64,000 bases of DNA, taken from contig DATJBV010000050.1 of NCBI GenBank assembly GCA_035515055.1, forward strand, positions 43,189-107,188, written 5' to 3'. The notes under the pieces are model-generated. The model ran no database searches. It saw nothing but the letters and a program-made list of their open reading frames with translations, and was not told the DNA's origin. Source of the stretch: Pollutimonas sp035515055. GTDB lineage: Bacteria; Pseudomonadota; Gammaproteobacteria; Burkholderiales; Burkholderiaceae_B. Of this stretch, positions 50,179 through 58,016 are shown piece after piece. The number at the start of each line of letters is the position of its first letter. Position 1 is the first letter of the stretch. Both the position numbers and the translations under genes were made by a program.

Positions 50179-51279
50179 ATGCAGCGTCGTTCATTTCTAA
50201 AAAATGCAGGCCTGGGTGCCGTGGCCGGTTCCGCCGCCATTGCCGCCCCCGTCTTTGCGCAAAGCGCCCCAAAAATCAGCTGGAAAATGACGTCCACCTA
50301 CGGGCCGTCCACGCCGCCACTCTTTAGCACAGCCCAAACGTTCTGCAAAATGATCGAAGAAGCTTCGGACGGCAACTTTTCCATCCGCCTATACCCGGCT
50401 GGTGAAATCGTTCCGGGCTTCGGCGTCATGGACGCGGTCAGCAACCGCACGGTGGAATGCGGCCAGACGGCTTCTTACTACTACTACGGCAAAGATCCTT
50501 CATTCTGCTTCGATACAGCGGTGCCTTTCGGCCTGAATGCGCGCCAGATGTACGCCTGGATGTACGAAGGCGACGGCCTGAAGCTCATGCGCGAACTGTT
50601 TGCGCCGCGCAACATCATCAACTTCCCCTTCGGCAATACAGGTACCCAAATGGGCGGCTGGTATCGCAAGGAAATCAAATCGGTTGCCGATCTGCAAGGC
50701 CTCAAAATGCGTACCGCCGGTTTTGCCGGTGAAGTCCTTTCGCGCATGGGCGTCGTTCCTCAGCAAATTCCTCCTGGCGACATCTATCCGTCGCTGGAAA
50801 AAGGCACACTCGACGCCGTGGAATTCGTGGGTCCGGTCGACGACGAAAAGCTCGGCTTCCAAAAAGTTGCCAAGTATTATTACTATCCGGGCTGGTGGGA
50901 AGGGTCCGCCCAAGTGTCGCTGTACGTAAACAACGAGGCGTACAACGGCCTGCCCAAGCAATACCAAACGTTGCTCGACATTGCGTCGAAAGCCGCGGGC
51001 GGCAAGATGCTTGGCGACTACGATGCGCACAACCCTGAAGCGCTGCGCCGCCTGATCGGCAGTGGGGCTCAACTCAAGGCGTTCCCGCGCGACGTCATGG
51101 ACGCCGCACTCAAGGCATCCAACGAAGTCTATAAAGAGTTCGGCGAAAAGAACCCCGGCTTCAAGAAAATCTACGACAACTACATGGGCTTCCGCGACAG
51201 CGTCGTGCCATGGTTCCGTGTGGCTGAAGGCTCGTACGACAACTACATGGGTATTGCATTGGCCGGCCAGAAGAAGTAA
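50179..51279 (+). CDS. TRAP transporter solute-binding protein (DctP family)
   Basis: A 366-residue periplasmic binding protein. It has a twin-arginine-like signal (MQRRSFLKNAGLGAVAGSAA, cleaved near AAPVFAQSA). Family landmarks: TFCKMIEEASDGNFSIRLYPAGEIVPGFGVMDAVSN, LKMRTAGFAGEVLSRMGVVPQQIPPGDIYPSLEKGTLDAVEFVGPVDDEKLGF with the arginine that holds the ligand carboxylate. The length and the tryptophan/tyrosine-rich pocket (YYYPGWWEGSAQ) resemble TakP-type proteins for 2-oxo acids. No dctQ or dctM genes are adjacent, so it is an orphan. AAAGGAG lies nine bases before the ATG. A terminator follows at 51304. Confidence 0.9.
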   Translation: MQRRSFLKNAGLGAVAGSAAIAAPVFAQSAPKISWKMTSTYGPSTPPLFSTAQTFCKMIEEASDGNFSIRLYPAGEIVPGFGVMDAVSNRTVECGQTASYYYYGKDPSFCFDTAVPFGLNARQMYAWMYEGDGLKLMRELFAPRNIINFPFGNTGTQMGGWYRKEIKSVADLQGLKMRTAGFAGEVLSRMGVVPQQIPPGDIYPSLEKGTLDAVEFVGPVDDEKLGFQKVAKYYYYPGWWEGSAQVSLYVNNEAYNGLPKQYQTLLDIASKAAGGKMLGDYDAHNPEALRRLIGSGAQLKAFPRDVMDAALKASNEVYKEFGEKNPGFKKIYDNYMGFRDSVVPWFRVAEGSYDNYMGIALAGQKK

Positions 51280-51303
51280 GTCACTGGCAGCACAAGCAAA
51301 AAG

Positions 51304-51324
51304 GCCGCCTTGCGCGGCTTTTTT
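51304..51324 (+). terminator. Rho-independent terminator after the TRAP binding protein
   Basis: GCCGC pairs with GCGGC around CTTGC, flanked by AA and followed by six T. It lies 25 bp past the stop and separates this gene from rplM. Confidence 0.85.
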
Positions 51325-51417
51325 GTGTTAAAGTAATGAGCTTTTCCGGCTGTATGCACGGGCGAACTACAACGCTTAGGCAGAAGCAAGGTTTTTAACC
51401 AGGCCGAAAAAGCAAGG

Positions 51418-51437
51418 GTCGCCAGATGACTGGCGGC
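51418..51437 (+). promoter_or_regulatory. Leader hairpin before rplM
   Basis: GTCGCCAG pairs with CTGGCGGC around ATGA (one G-T pair), then TTCATTTTTG. It ends 27 bases before the rplM ATG. In E. coli the rplM-rpsI operon is repressed by L13 binding its own mRNA leader; this hairpin is a candidate site, or an attenuator. Confidence 0.5.
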
Positions 51438-51464
51438 TTCATTTTTGAATATTTAGGAACCATC

Positions 51465-51893
51465 ATGAAGACATTTGTGGCCAAGCCGCATGAAGTCAAA
51501 CGTGACTGGTACGTGATTGACGCCAAGGGTAAAGTCCTCGGTCGTGTGGCCAGCGAAGTCGCACGTCGTTTGCGCGGTAAGCACAAGCCAGAATTCACGC
51601 CCCACGTTGACACCGGTGATTACATCGTAATTATCAACGCATCGGAAATCGTTGTTACGGGCAAAAAAGCCCAAGACAAGAAATACTACCGCCACTCGGG
51701 ATATCCCGGCGGTGTAACCGAGACCAACTTCGAGAAAATGCAACAGCGTTTTCCCGGCCGCGCTATCGAGAAAGCCGTCAAAGGCATGCTGCCCAAAGGG
51801 CCGCTAGGTTACGCCATGGCCCGGAAACTCAAGGTTTATGCCGGCGCCGAGCATCCTCATACTGCTCAGCAGCCCAAACCGCTGGAATTCTAA
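51465..51893 (+). CDS. rplM: 50S ribosomal protein L13
   Basis: A 142-residue protein needed early in 50S assembly. Start MKTFVAKPHEVKRDWYVIDA is canonical, which excludes an upstream ATG at 51426. Also seen: RLRGKHKPEFTPHVDTGDYIVIINA, KYYRHSGYPGG and GMLPKGPLGYAMARKLKVYAG. rpsI begins nine bases after the stop, the universal rplM-rpsI pair. Confidence 0.98.
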   Translation: MKTFVAKPHEVKRDWYVIDAKGKVLGRVASEVARRLRGKHKPEFTPHVDTGDYIVIINASEIVVTGKKAQDKKYYRHSGYPGGVTETNFEKMQQRFPGRAIEKAVKGMLPKGPLGYAMARKLKVYAGAEHPHTAQQPKPLEF

Positions 51894-51902
51894 GGATAGG
51901 TC

Positions 51903-52295
51903 ATGATCGGCAATTGGAATTATGGAACAGGCCGCCGCAAAACGTCGGTTGCTCGCGTGTTCATCAAAAAAGGTACGGGCAAGATCGTTGTCAACGGCAA
52001 GCCCGTTGATGAATATTTCGCTCGCGAAACGGGCCGTATGGTTGTGCGTCAGCCATTGGAACTCACGAATCATCTGGAATCGTTCGATATCAAGGTGAAC
52101 GTGGACGGCGGCGGCGAAAGCGGCCAAGCCGGTGCGGTACGCCACGGTATCACCCGCGCGCTCATCGATTACGACGAAACCTTGAAGCCATCGCTCAAGC
52201 AAGCCGGATTCGTCACGCGCGATGCTCGTGAAGTCGAACGTAAGAAAGTCGGTTTCCACAAAGCACGTCGTCGCAAGCAGTTCAGCAAGCGTTAA
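51903..52295 (+). CDS. rpsI: 30S ribosomal protein S9
   Basis: A 130-residue small-subunit protein whose C-terminal tail contacts P-site tRNA. Seen: NYGTGRRKTSVARVFIKKGTGKI at the start, GGGESGQAGAVRHGITRALI, and the tail EVERKKVGFHKARRRKQFSKR ending in the conserved Lys-Arg. A hairpin terminator lies 35 bp downstream. Confidence 0.98.
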   Translation: MIGNWNYGTGRRKTSVARVFIKKGTGKIVVNGKPVDEYFARETGRMVVRQPLELTNHLESFDIKVNVDGGGESGQAGAVRHGITRALIDYDETLKPSLKQAGFVTRDAREVERKKVGFHKARRRKQFSKR

Positions 52296-52329
52296 TTGCT
52301 GCGCTCCAGGCCGCATGGCCTGGCGACAC

Positions 52330-52357
52330 AAAAACCCCGGCCCTGGCTGGGGTTTTT
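52330..52357 (+). terminator. Rho-independent terminator after rpsI
   Basis: AAAAACCCC pairs with GGGGTTTTT around GGCCCTGGCT. It is 35 bp past the rpsI stop and works on the plus strand; the A tract in the left arm makes it potentially active for the minus strand as well. Confidence 0.9.
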
Positions 52358-52423
52358 GCATTGGAGCGCCAGGTGCACATTCGCGCCCCCGGCGCCTCGC
52401 GTTTGTGGTTCAGGGACGATGCA

Positions 52424-52452
52424 GGTGCCAGCACCGGTGGTTGCCTGGCACC
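52424..52452. repeat. 8-bp inverted repeat
   Basis: GGTGCCAG at 52424-52431 and CTGGCACC at 52445-52452, with the self-complementary CACCGGTG inside the loop. First of three palindromes in this gap. Confidence 0.6.
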
Positions 52453-52524
52453 CGATCCGTGCGGCTGACGTGTGCCAACCCGGGTCAGCCCCAACACGCA
52501 AGGCCGGCCAGCCCAACTCCGATG

Positions 52525-52559
52525 CCAAAGCAGGCCCGGCAGGCGGGCCTGCTTTGGCG
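52525..52559. repeat. 15-bp perfect hairpin
   Basis: GCCAAAGCAGGCCCG at 52525-52539 and its exact complement at 52545-52559, with a five-base loop. It is a strong stem but lacks a T run on either strand, so it is not a standard terminator. Confidence 0.8.
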
Positions 52560-52654
52560 AGCGCGAGCCGCTTTTTCTTCAACCACCCAGCGCGGCGCAA
52601 GAAGACCAAGTGCGCTGCCCGTCCCGACGTCGGTACAGCACAACCCAATGCAGG

Positions 52655-52810
52655 CGCGGGCGGGCGGCATGGCGATGGTCGGGCTTTGAGGTCGTAGCGA
52701 GCCGCCCGCGAAGGCAGCGCGAAGGCGCGAACAAGCGGGGCGAAGCGGGCGAGGCGCGCAGGGCGCCGAGCAGGCCGAGGGACCGGCCATCGCCATGCCG
52801 CCCGCCCGCG
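52655..52810. repeat. 24-bp perfect inverted repeat flanking 108 bp
   Basis: Left arm 52655-52678 starts CGCGGGCGGGCGGCATGG and the right arm at 52787-52810 is its exact reverse complement, ending GCCGCCCGCCCGCG. The enclosed 108 bp is purine-rich on the plus strand. Perfect identity of 24 bp at this distance is unlikely to be random in non-coding DNA. Confidence 0.85.
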
Positions 52811-52932
52811 ACGTATTAAAACCATTTGGCCGCTCGCTCTAATATGTCCAGGCGTCGCCGCGCGAATGACACACCCACAGCCCGCATGCGGCATAATTCA
52901 GGTGTTAACGTCAGTTTTTGGAATTTATTATT

Positions 52933-53997
52933 ATGACTTCGGTTGCGGCAACTCGTATCAAAGTGGGCATCGTCGGCGGTACAGGGTACACGGGCGTTGA
53001 ATTGTTGCGCCTGCTGTCTCAGCACCCGCAGGTTGAACTCAAGGCAATTACGTCGCGCAAGGAAGACGGAATGCCGGTAGCCGATATGTTCCCCAATTTA
53101 AGGGGCCGCGTCGGCTTGGCGTTTCAAACGCCGGAAAAAGCCGCGCTTCACGAGTGCGATGTGGTGTTCTTTGCCACTCCCCATGGGGTGGCCATGAGCC
53201 AGGCTAATGCCCTGCTCGGGCAGGGCGTCCGCATTATCGACCTGGCGGCCGACTTTCGCCTGCAAGATACCGAAATATTCGAGCAGTGGTACAAAATGCC
53301 GCACTCATGTCCCGAGGTGCTCAAAGAATCTGTGTATGGGTTGGTGGAACTGAATAGGTCGAAGATTGCGGATGCCCGAGTCGTGGGCAACCCCGGCTGC
53401 TATCCGACCACGGTGTTGCTGGGCCTGGCTCCTTTGATCGAAGACGGCAAGACCTTGATCGATAAATCGCACGTCATTGCCGACTGCAAGTCGGGCGTTT
53501 CCGGCGCGGGACGCAAGGCCGAAGTGGGCAGCCTGTTCTCCGAAGCCAGCGACAACTTCAAGGCCTACGGGGTCAGGGGGCACCGTCATCACCCGGAAAT
53601 TTCCGAACAGTTGCAACGCCTGGCCGGTTCGCCGGTGGGCCTTGTCTTCGTTCCCCACTTGGTGCCCATGATACGGGGCATGTTCTCCACCATCTACGCG
53701 CGCATTCTGCCCGAAGCCATGGGCACCGATTTTCAGGCGCTCTTCGAGAAGCGCTACGCCAACGAGGCCTTCGTCGACGTTATGCCGGCGGGCAGCCTGC
53801 CCGAAACGCGGTCGGTGCGCGGTTCCAATCAGCTTCGTATTGCGGTTCATCGTCCAGACAATGGCGATCAGCTGGTTATCCTCGTGACACAAGACAACCT
53901 GGTCAAGGGCGCATCCGGGCAGGCGGTACAGAACATGAATCTCATGTTCGGGCTGCCCGAAGCGGCCGGCCTCGAACACGTGGCCCTGTTGCCGTAA
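52933..53997 (+). CDS. argC: N-acetyl-gamma-glutamyl-phosphate reductase
   Basis: Third step of arginine synthesis: NADPH reduction of N-acetylglutamyl phosphate to the semialdehyde. The 354-residue product has KVGIVGGTGYTGVELLRLLSQHP at residues 8-30, VVFFATPHGVAM, the catalytic cysteine in VVGNPGCYPTTVLLGLAPL near residue 156 and GHRHHPEISEQL with the catalytic histidine. The ATG at 52933 is used; a TTG five codons upstream is in frame. No good Shine-Dalgarno sequence is visible before either start. Confidence 0.96.
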   Translation: MTSVAATRIKVGIVGGTGYTGVELLRLLSQHPQVELKAITSRKEDGMPVADMFPNLRGRVGLAFQTPEKAALHECDVVFFATPHGVAMSQANALLGQGVRIIDLAADFRLQDTEIFEQWYKMPHSCPEVLKESVYGLVELNRSKIADARVVGNPGCYPTTVLLGLAPLIEDGKTLIDKSHVIADCKSGVSGAGRKAEVGSLFSEASDNFKAYGVRGHRHHPEISEQLQRLAGSPVGLVFVPHLVPMIRGMFSTIYARILPEAMGTDFQALFEKRYANEAFVDVMPAGSLPETRSVRGSNQLRIAVHRPDNGDQLVILVTQDNLVKGASGQAVQNMNLMFGLPEAAGLEHVALLP

Positions 53998-54050
53998 CAG
54001 CTCTAATTCCGGGTTGGGGAACTACTTGGCCCGGAAGGGGTCTCTTACCC

Positions 54051-54794
54051 ATGCAGAATAAACAGTCAGCGGGCGGCCAGAAGGACGTGCGACACCGGTT
54101 GATGCGCTGGTTAGTCGTGGTTGCCTTGCTGTTCGGTCTGTTGGTTGGCGGGGCGGCCGGCAGGCTAGTTCTGCGCGACAAAGCAAGCAAAGACTACGAC
54201 GCGCAGCGCCAGGAACTTGCATGGCAAGTCCAGCAAAGCCGAGCCGACCTGGACATCAGCAGGGCCAGGGTGGCGGCGCTGGAAGGCCAATTGATGGTCG
54301 AAGAAAGTACGCGCAAGGGCTTGGAGTCCAGCCTGAAGGCGGCTCAGGAAGAACTCGGGCGGTCGCTCAGTCAACTGGCATTTTTCGACCAGTTATTGCC
54401 GCCAGGCCCGCAGGGGTCGGTAAGCATAAGGGCGTTCGATATCGAGCGGCTGGGTCCGGCGCTACAGTACCGCGTCCTGTTAATGCGCAACAGTCCGGAC
54501 GACACGGTATTCAATGGCCTTATGCAATTCACGGCAAAGGGCAGTTTGCTGGGCAAAACCGTTAAAATCCCTTTGCAGCCTGCTCAACGCCCCCGAAGCG
54601 GGGAGCTGCTTCCGGCCAGCGCAACACCCATGCCGCAGGCCAACGACCTGGGCGTCAGTTTCGAACAATTTCAGCGCAGCGGCGGACTTTTAAGCTTGCC
54701 TGAAGGGTTCATGCCCGATACGGTCACGCTGAATATTCTGGAAGGCAATACGGTGCGCGTGTCGCGCACCGTTAATTTACCGGCCGCTGAATAA
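54051..54794 (+). CDS. Membrane-anchored coiled-coil protein (DUF6776-like)
   Basis: A 247-residue protein without known function. A short basic cytoplasmic start is followed by one membrane helix (LMRWLVVVALLFGLLVGGAAGRLVL, residues 17-41), then a heptad-rich coiled coil (residues 45-108, with RVAALEGQLMVEESTRKGLESSLKAAQEELG) and a beta-rich periplasmic domain with SVSIRAFDIERLGPALQYRVLLMRN. Similar proteins lie next to argC and erpA in betaproteobacteria. Topology is consistent with a structural or scaffolding part of the envelope. Confidence 0.8.
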   Translation: MQNKQSAGGQKDVRHRLMRWLVVVALLFGLLVGGAAGRLVLRDKASKDYDAQRQELAWQVQQSRADLDISRARVAALEGQLMVEESTRKGLESSLKAAQEELGRSLSQLAFFDQLLPPGPQGSVSIRAFDIERLGPALQYRVLLMRNSPDDTVFNGLMQFTAKGSLLGKTVKIPLQPAQRPRSGELLPASATPMPQANDLGVSFEQFQRSGGLLSLPEGFMPDTVTLNILEGNTVRVSRTVNLPAAE

Positions 54795-54855
54795 GTTTTG
54801 CTTGAATGTTATAGTAATTTTTTGTGCGACCCTTACGGTTGCCGCGGAGTACCAA

Positions 54856-55224
54856 ATGAATACCCTTACTAGTGCTGTCGATCTCCAGGCGCCACCTTCG
54901 CCGTTGATTTTCACCGACGCGGCGGCCGCCAAGGTCAAAGACCTGCTGGCTGAAGAGGGCAATCCCGAACTGAAGCTTCGTGTTTTCGTGCAGGGCGGCG
55001 GCTGTTCAGGCTTCCAGTACGGATTCACGTTCGACGAGACCATGAACGACGACGACACGGCCATCGACAAGGAAGGGGTGCAGTTGCTGGTCGACCCAAT
55101 GAGCTTCCAGTATCTGGTAGGCGCCGAAATCGACTACAAAGACGACCTGGAAGGTGCGCAATTCGTGATTCGCAATCCCAACGCCAATTCAACCTGCGGT
55201 TGCGGGTCGTCGTTCACACCCTAG
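54856..55224 (+). CDS. erpA: Iron-sulfur cluster insertion protein ErpA
   Basis: A-type carrier that delivers [4Fe-4S] clusters to enzymes such as IspG and respiratory dehydrogenases. The 122-residue product holds the three conserved cysteines in GGGCSGFQYGF (C50) and STCGCGSSF (C114, C116). The start at 54856 is family-like and preceded by CGGAG; the longer reading from 54802 has a hydrophobic leader that the family lacks. Convergent with anmK 13 bp away. Confidence 0.95.
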   Translation: MNTLTSAVDLQAPPSPLIFTDAAAAKVKDLLAEEGNPELKLRVFVQGGGCSGFQYGFTFDETMNDDDTAIDKEGVQLLVDPMSFQYLVGAEIDYKDDLEGAQFVIRNPNANSTCGCGSSFTP

Positions 55225-55237
55225 ACGTTTCGGGTCC

Positions 55238-56368
55238 TTACGCGGGGTAGCGGCAGCCCAGCACGTTGGGGTGTCGCGCTCCGGTCACGGCGGGCAGTCC
55301 TGCGCTGTACTCTGCCACGTGCGCCCATGCCAGCCAGGCGAAGGCCAACGCCTCCACCGACTGCACCGGCACGTTCGCGTCCGATGTCGGGCGTACAGGG
55401 CACGCGATCTCATCGCGCAGGTCGGCCATCAGGCCGTCGTTGAACGCACCGCCGCCGCAAACCAGCACTTCTTGCGTTTCCCGCGCATGCTCGGCCAGGG
55501 CCAAGGCAACGGTTCTTGCCGTGAGCCGCTGCAATGTTGCCTGGACGTCCGGGGCGGACAGCAATTGCCGCCCGGAGTGCGCCGTGCCCTGACTGCGGAA
55601 TGTTTCAAGACGGCTGCGCAACCAATCGAGGTTGAATAGGTCGCGCCCGGTGGATTTCGGGGGCGGCGCGGTCAGCCATGGTTCACTTCCGAGCAGGAAA
55701 GAAAGCAGATCCTGGTTGACCTTGCCAGTGCTTGCCCACTTGCCGCCCGCATCGTAGGGCAGTCCAGTCTGGGCGTGTATCCATAGATCGAGCAAGACAT
55801 TGGCGGGACCGGTGTCGAAACCGCGTATGCCGCCATCGGCGCCAAGCAGGGTGAGGTTGGCGATGCCGCCTAAGTTAAGTATGGCGCGGGGCTGGCCGTT
55901 GGCGAATACTGCATGGTGGAAGGCGGGCACGAGCGGGGCGCCTTGGCCGCCCGCCGCCACGTCGCGCGTGCGAAAGTCGGCAATCACCGGAATGCCGGTT
56001 CGTTCGGCCAGCAATGCCGGGGCATTGATCTGGACGGTGTAGCCGCTGCCGGGATCGTGCCGCACCGTTTGGCCGTGGGCGCCTATGGCGGTGACGTGTT
56101 CCGGCGCAACGCGAGCCTGGGCCAATACGTTGGCAGTAGCGGCTGCGTACAGTTCCGCCAGCGCATTGCCCGCCAGCGCCGCGCGGCGCAGTTCATCGTG
56201 TCCCGGGATATTCAGTGCCAGGAATTCCTGGCGCAAATCTTCAGGCATGGAGAGCGACGCCGAGGCTAGCAGCGCCGGGCCGCCGGTGGGCGAGAATCCG
56301 GCCAGCACAGCGTCCACGCCGTCGATGCTCGTGCCCGACATAAGGCCAATAAATAGGGACGCGGACAT
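55238..56368 (-). CDS. anmK: Anhydro-N-acetylmuramic acid kinase
   Basis: Opens and phosphorylates 1,6-anhydro-MurNAc from peptidoglycan turnover, giving MurNAc-6-phosphate. The 376-residue product has FIGLMSGTSIDGVDAVL at the start, GAHGQTVRHDP, NLGGIANLTLLG and VCGGGAFNDGLMADL, all ATPase-fold signatures of the family. Together with mpl at 24509 it shows that this organism recycles its cell wall. It is followed on the same strand, upstream, by the M23 peptidase gene. Confidence 0.96.
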   Translation of the reverse strand: MSASLFIGLMSGTSIDGVDAVLAGFSPTGGPALLASASLSMPEDLRQEFLALNIPGHDELRRAALAGNALAELYAAATANVLAQARVAPEHVTAIGAHGQTVRHDPGSGYTVQINAPALLAERTGIPVIADFRTRDVAAGGQGAPLVPAFHHAVFANGQPRAILNLGGIANLTLLGADGGIRGFDTGPANVLLDLWIHAQTGLPYDAGGKWASTGKVNQDLLSFLLGSEPWLTAPPPKSTGRDLFNLDWLRSRLETFRSQGTAHSGRQLLSAPDVQATLQRLTARTVALALAEHARETQEVLVCGGGAFNDGLMADLRDEIACPVRPTSDANVPVQSVEALAFAWLAWAHVAEYSAGLPAVTGARHPNVLGCRYPA

Positions 56369-56401
56369 TATCGAGCTGCTCTGACTACGGTGACAGCCGC
56401 G

Positions 56402-57772
56402 CTAGCGGCTTGCCACCTGAAGGTCGGCGTCCTGCAGAGTGGTCAGCAAGCTGATATGTTCCTGATACTGCGCCACCGTTTGCTTGAAGGCGGCGCGCTG
56501 GGCGTCGTCGAGCTTGCGGGCCACGGGCAGGTCGACCGATAGCGGGTCGACAGGGGTATTGTTCACCCGGAATTCGTAATGCAAATGTGGACCGGTAGCC
56601 CAGCCCGTAGCGCCTACGTAGCCGATCAGGTCGCCCTGGTTGACGGCCGAGCCTTTTTTAAGTCCCTTGGCAAACGACTGCTGGTGGGCATACAGGGTGG
56701 TATAGCCGCCGTGATGCTTCAGAATAATCGTATTGCCGTAGCCATTCTGGCGTCCGATGAAGTCGACGACGCCATCGGCCGTAGCCTGGATGGGCGTGCC
56801 GTTGGAGGCGGCGTAATCCACGCCTTTGTGGCCACGCCAGCCGCCGTGCACGGGGTGCTTGCGCATGCCGAAGGTGGAACTGATGCGCGAGAATTTCAAG
56901 GCGGTCCGGAGAAACGCCCCCTTCAGGCTGGCGCCGCTGAAGTCGTAATAGCTGCCGCCGCCTTTACCGGATTCGAACCACACCGCCTCGTAGGCTTTGT
57001 TTTTATTGATAAATTCTAGAGCCAGGATCTTTCCGGTGCCGATTTCCCGACCTTCATGCGAATGGGATTCATAGATGATGCGGAAGCGATCGCCTTTGCG
57101 CAGGTCTTGCATGAAGTCGATCTTGCTTCCCAGGATTTCCGTCATTTGCAGCGTAATGGTGTCAGGAATGTCCGCCGCATCGGTCGCGCCGAATAGAGAG
57201 CTTTGGATTTCGCTTTCGGCGATGCGCACCTGGGTGTCGGCCGCACTGGCCTTTTCTGTGGCGACGAACCCGCCCTTGTCGTCTTTGCTGATTTCCAACC
57301 ACTTGGACACGTAGCTGCCGTTGTCCCGTGTGCCCGGGGTATGGTTGTAGCGCAGCCAAAGCATATTGCCTTGCGCATCGAGCGCCGCCTGGATGCTGCG
57401 CCCGGGGTAAAGCTTGTATATGGATCGGGCGTCCTGGTTCTGGACCAGGAATTGCTGCAGCCCGGCTTCCGTGATCTGCAGCCGCTGCAAGAGCGCGGCC
57501 AATGTATCGCCGCGGCGGATTTGGGTTTCGCTGATGAACGCGGATTCGGAATCGCGCAAGGGCTGCGGGAATGGGCTGGGCAAGGCAAGGGTTTGCCGGG
57601 CGTGATACGCCGGAGGCGCCTCGGGCGGCTGGACGACGGCAAGAGCCGCGGCGCCGGCGAACAATCCCAGGGCAACCAGCACCAGGCCGTTGCGTATGAA
57701 GTGATGCGGCTTGCGACGTGCACGGAGTGTGTCACGATACGAGGGCGTGTCAGTTACCCCTTGATTGAACAT
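56402..57772 (-). CDS. M23 family peptidoglycan endopeptidase (MepM-like)
   Basis: A 456-residue membrane-anchored cell wall hydrolase. N-terminal anchor (FIRNGLVLVALGLFAGAAALAVV, near residues 25-47), an OapA/LysM-like domain (ETQIRRGDTLAALLQRLQITEAGLQQFLVQNQ), and the C-terminal zinc peptidase with FGMRKHPVHGGWRGHKGVDYAASNGTPI near residue 318 and HLHYEFRVN, giving the H-x3-D and H-x-H ligands. MepM-type enzymes cut D-Ala-mDAP cross-links to let new strands in. The ATG at 57772 is preferred to 57835. Divergent from tyrS. Confidence 0.93.
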   Translation of the reverse strand: MFNQGVTDTPSYRDTLRARRKPHHFIRNGLVLVALGLFAGAAALAVVQPPEAPPAYHARQTLALPSPFPQPLRDSESAFISETQIRRGDTLAALLQRLQITEAGLQQFLVQNQDARSIYKLYPGRSIQAALDAQGNMLWLRYNHTPGTRDNGSYVSKWLEISKDDKGGFVATEKASAADTQVRIAESEIQSSLFGATDAADIPDTITLQMTEILGSKIDFMQDLRKGDRFRIIYESHSHEGREIGTGKILALEFINKNKAYEAVWFESGKGGGSYYDFSGASLKGAFLRTALKFSRISSTFGMRKHPVHGGWRGHKGVDYAASNGTPIQATADGVVDFIGRQNGYGNTIILKHHGGYTTLYAHQQSFAKGLKKGSAVNQGDLIGYVGATGWATGPHLHYEFRVNNTPVDPLSVDLPVARKLDDAQRAAFKQTVAQYQEHISLLTTLQDADLQVASR

Positions 57773-58016
57773 AAAAACAAAGCCTGGAAATGTGCTGCTT
57801 ATATTTGACGGAGATATGGCGTGGCAGGCGAACAACGCGACATACAGGCAGCGCTTGCCTCAAAGAAACGGCTGTCGGCGCTCTGATAAGATGACGCGGG
57901 TGCGTTCGGTCTTTATCGGCTAATGTTGTGCAGGAACCACGCCCGCACGCTATGCTAGCGTATCAGCCCCGATTTTTCGAGCCTTTTTTTGTATATTTTC
58001 TTTTAAAGCCTTATAT

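Larger units (their letters stand above)
52358..52932. other. Hairpin-rich 575-bp intergenic region between rpsI and argC
   Basis: No convincing gene is found here; open frames on both strands overlap and give only Arg/Ala/Pro-rich products. The region is very GC-rich until about 52810 and then turns AT-rich before argC. It contains three separate inverted repeats: 52424-52452, 52525-52559 and the long pair 52655-52678/52787-52810. Between the last two arms the sequence has a repetitive GCG-AAG-GC rhythm. A structured RNA, a dispersed palindromic element, or a decayed mobile sequence are all possible. Confidence 0.6.

Noticed and set aside
52292..52894. A 200-codon minus-strand and a 133-codon plus-strand frame in the rpsI-argC gap
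   Set aside because: Both overlap the rpsI terminator or the hairpins, overlap each other, and consist mostly of Arg, Ala and Pro, as expected from GC-rich non-coding DNA.
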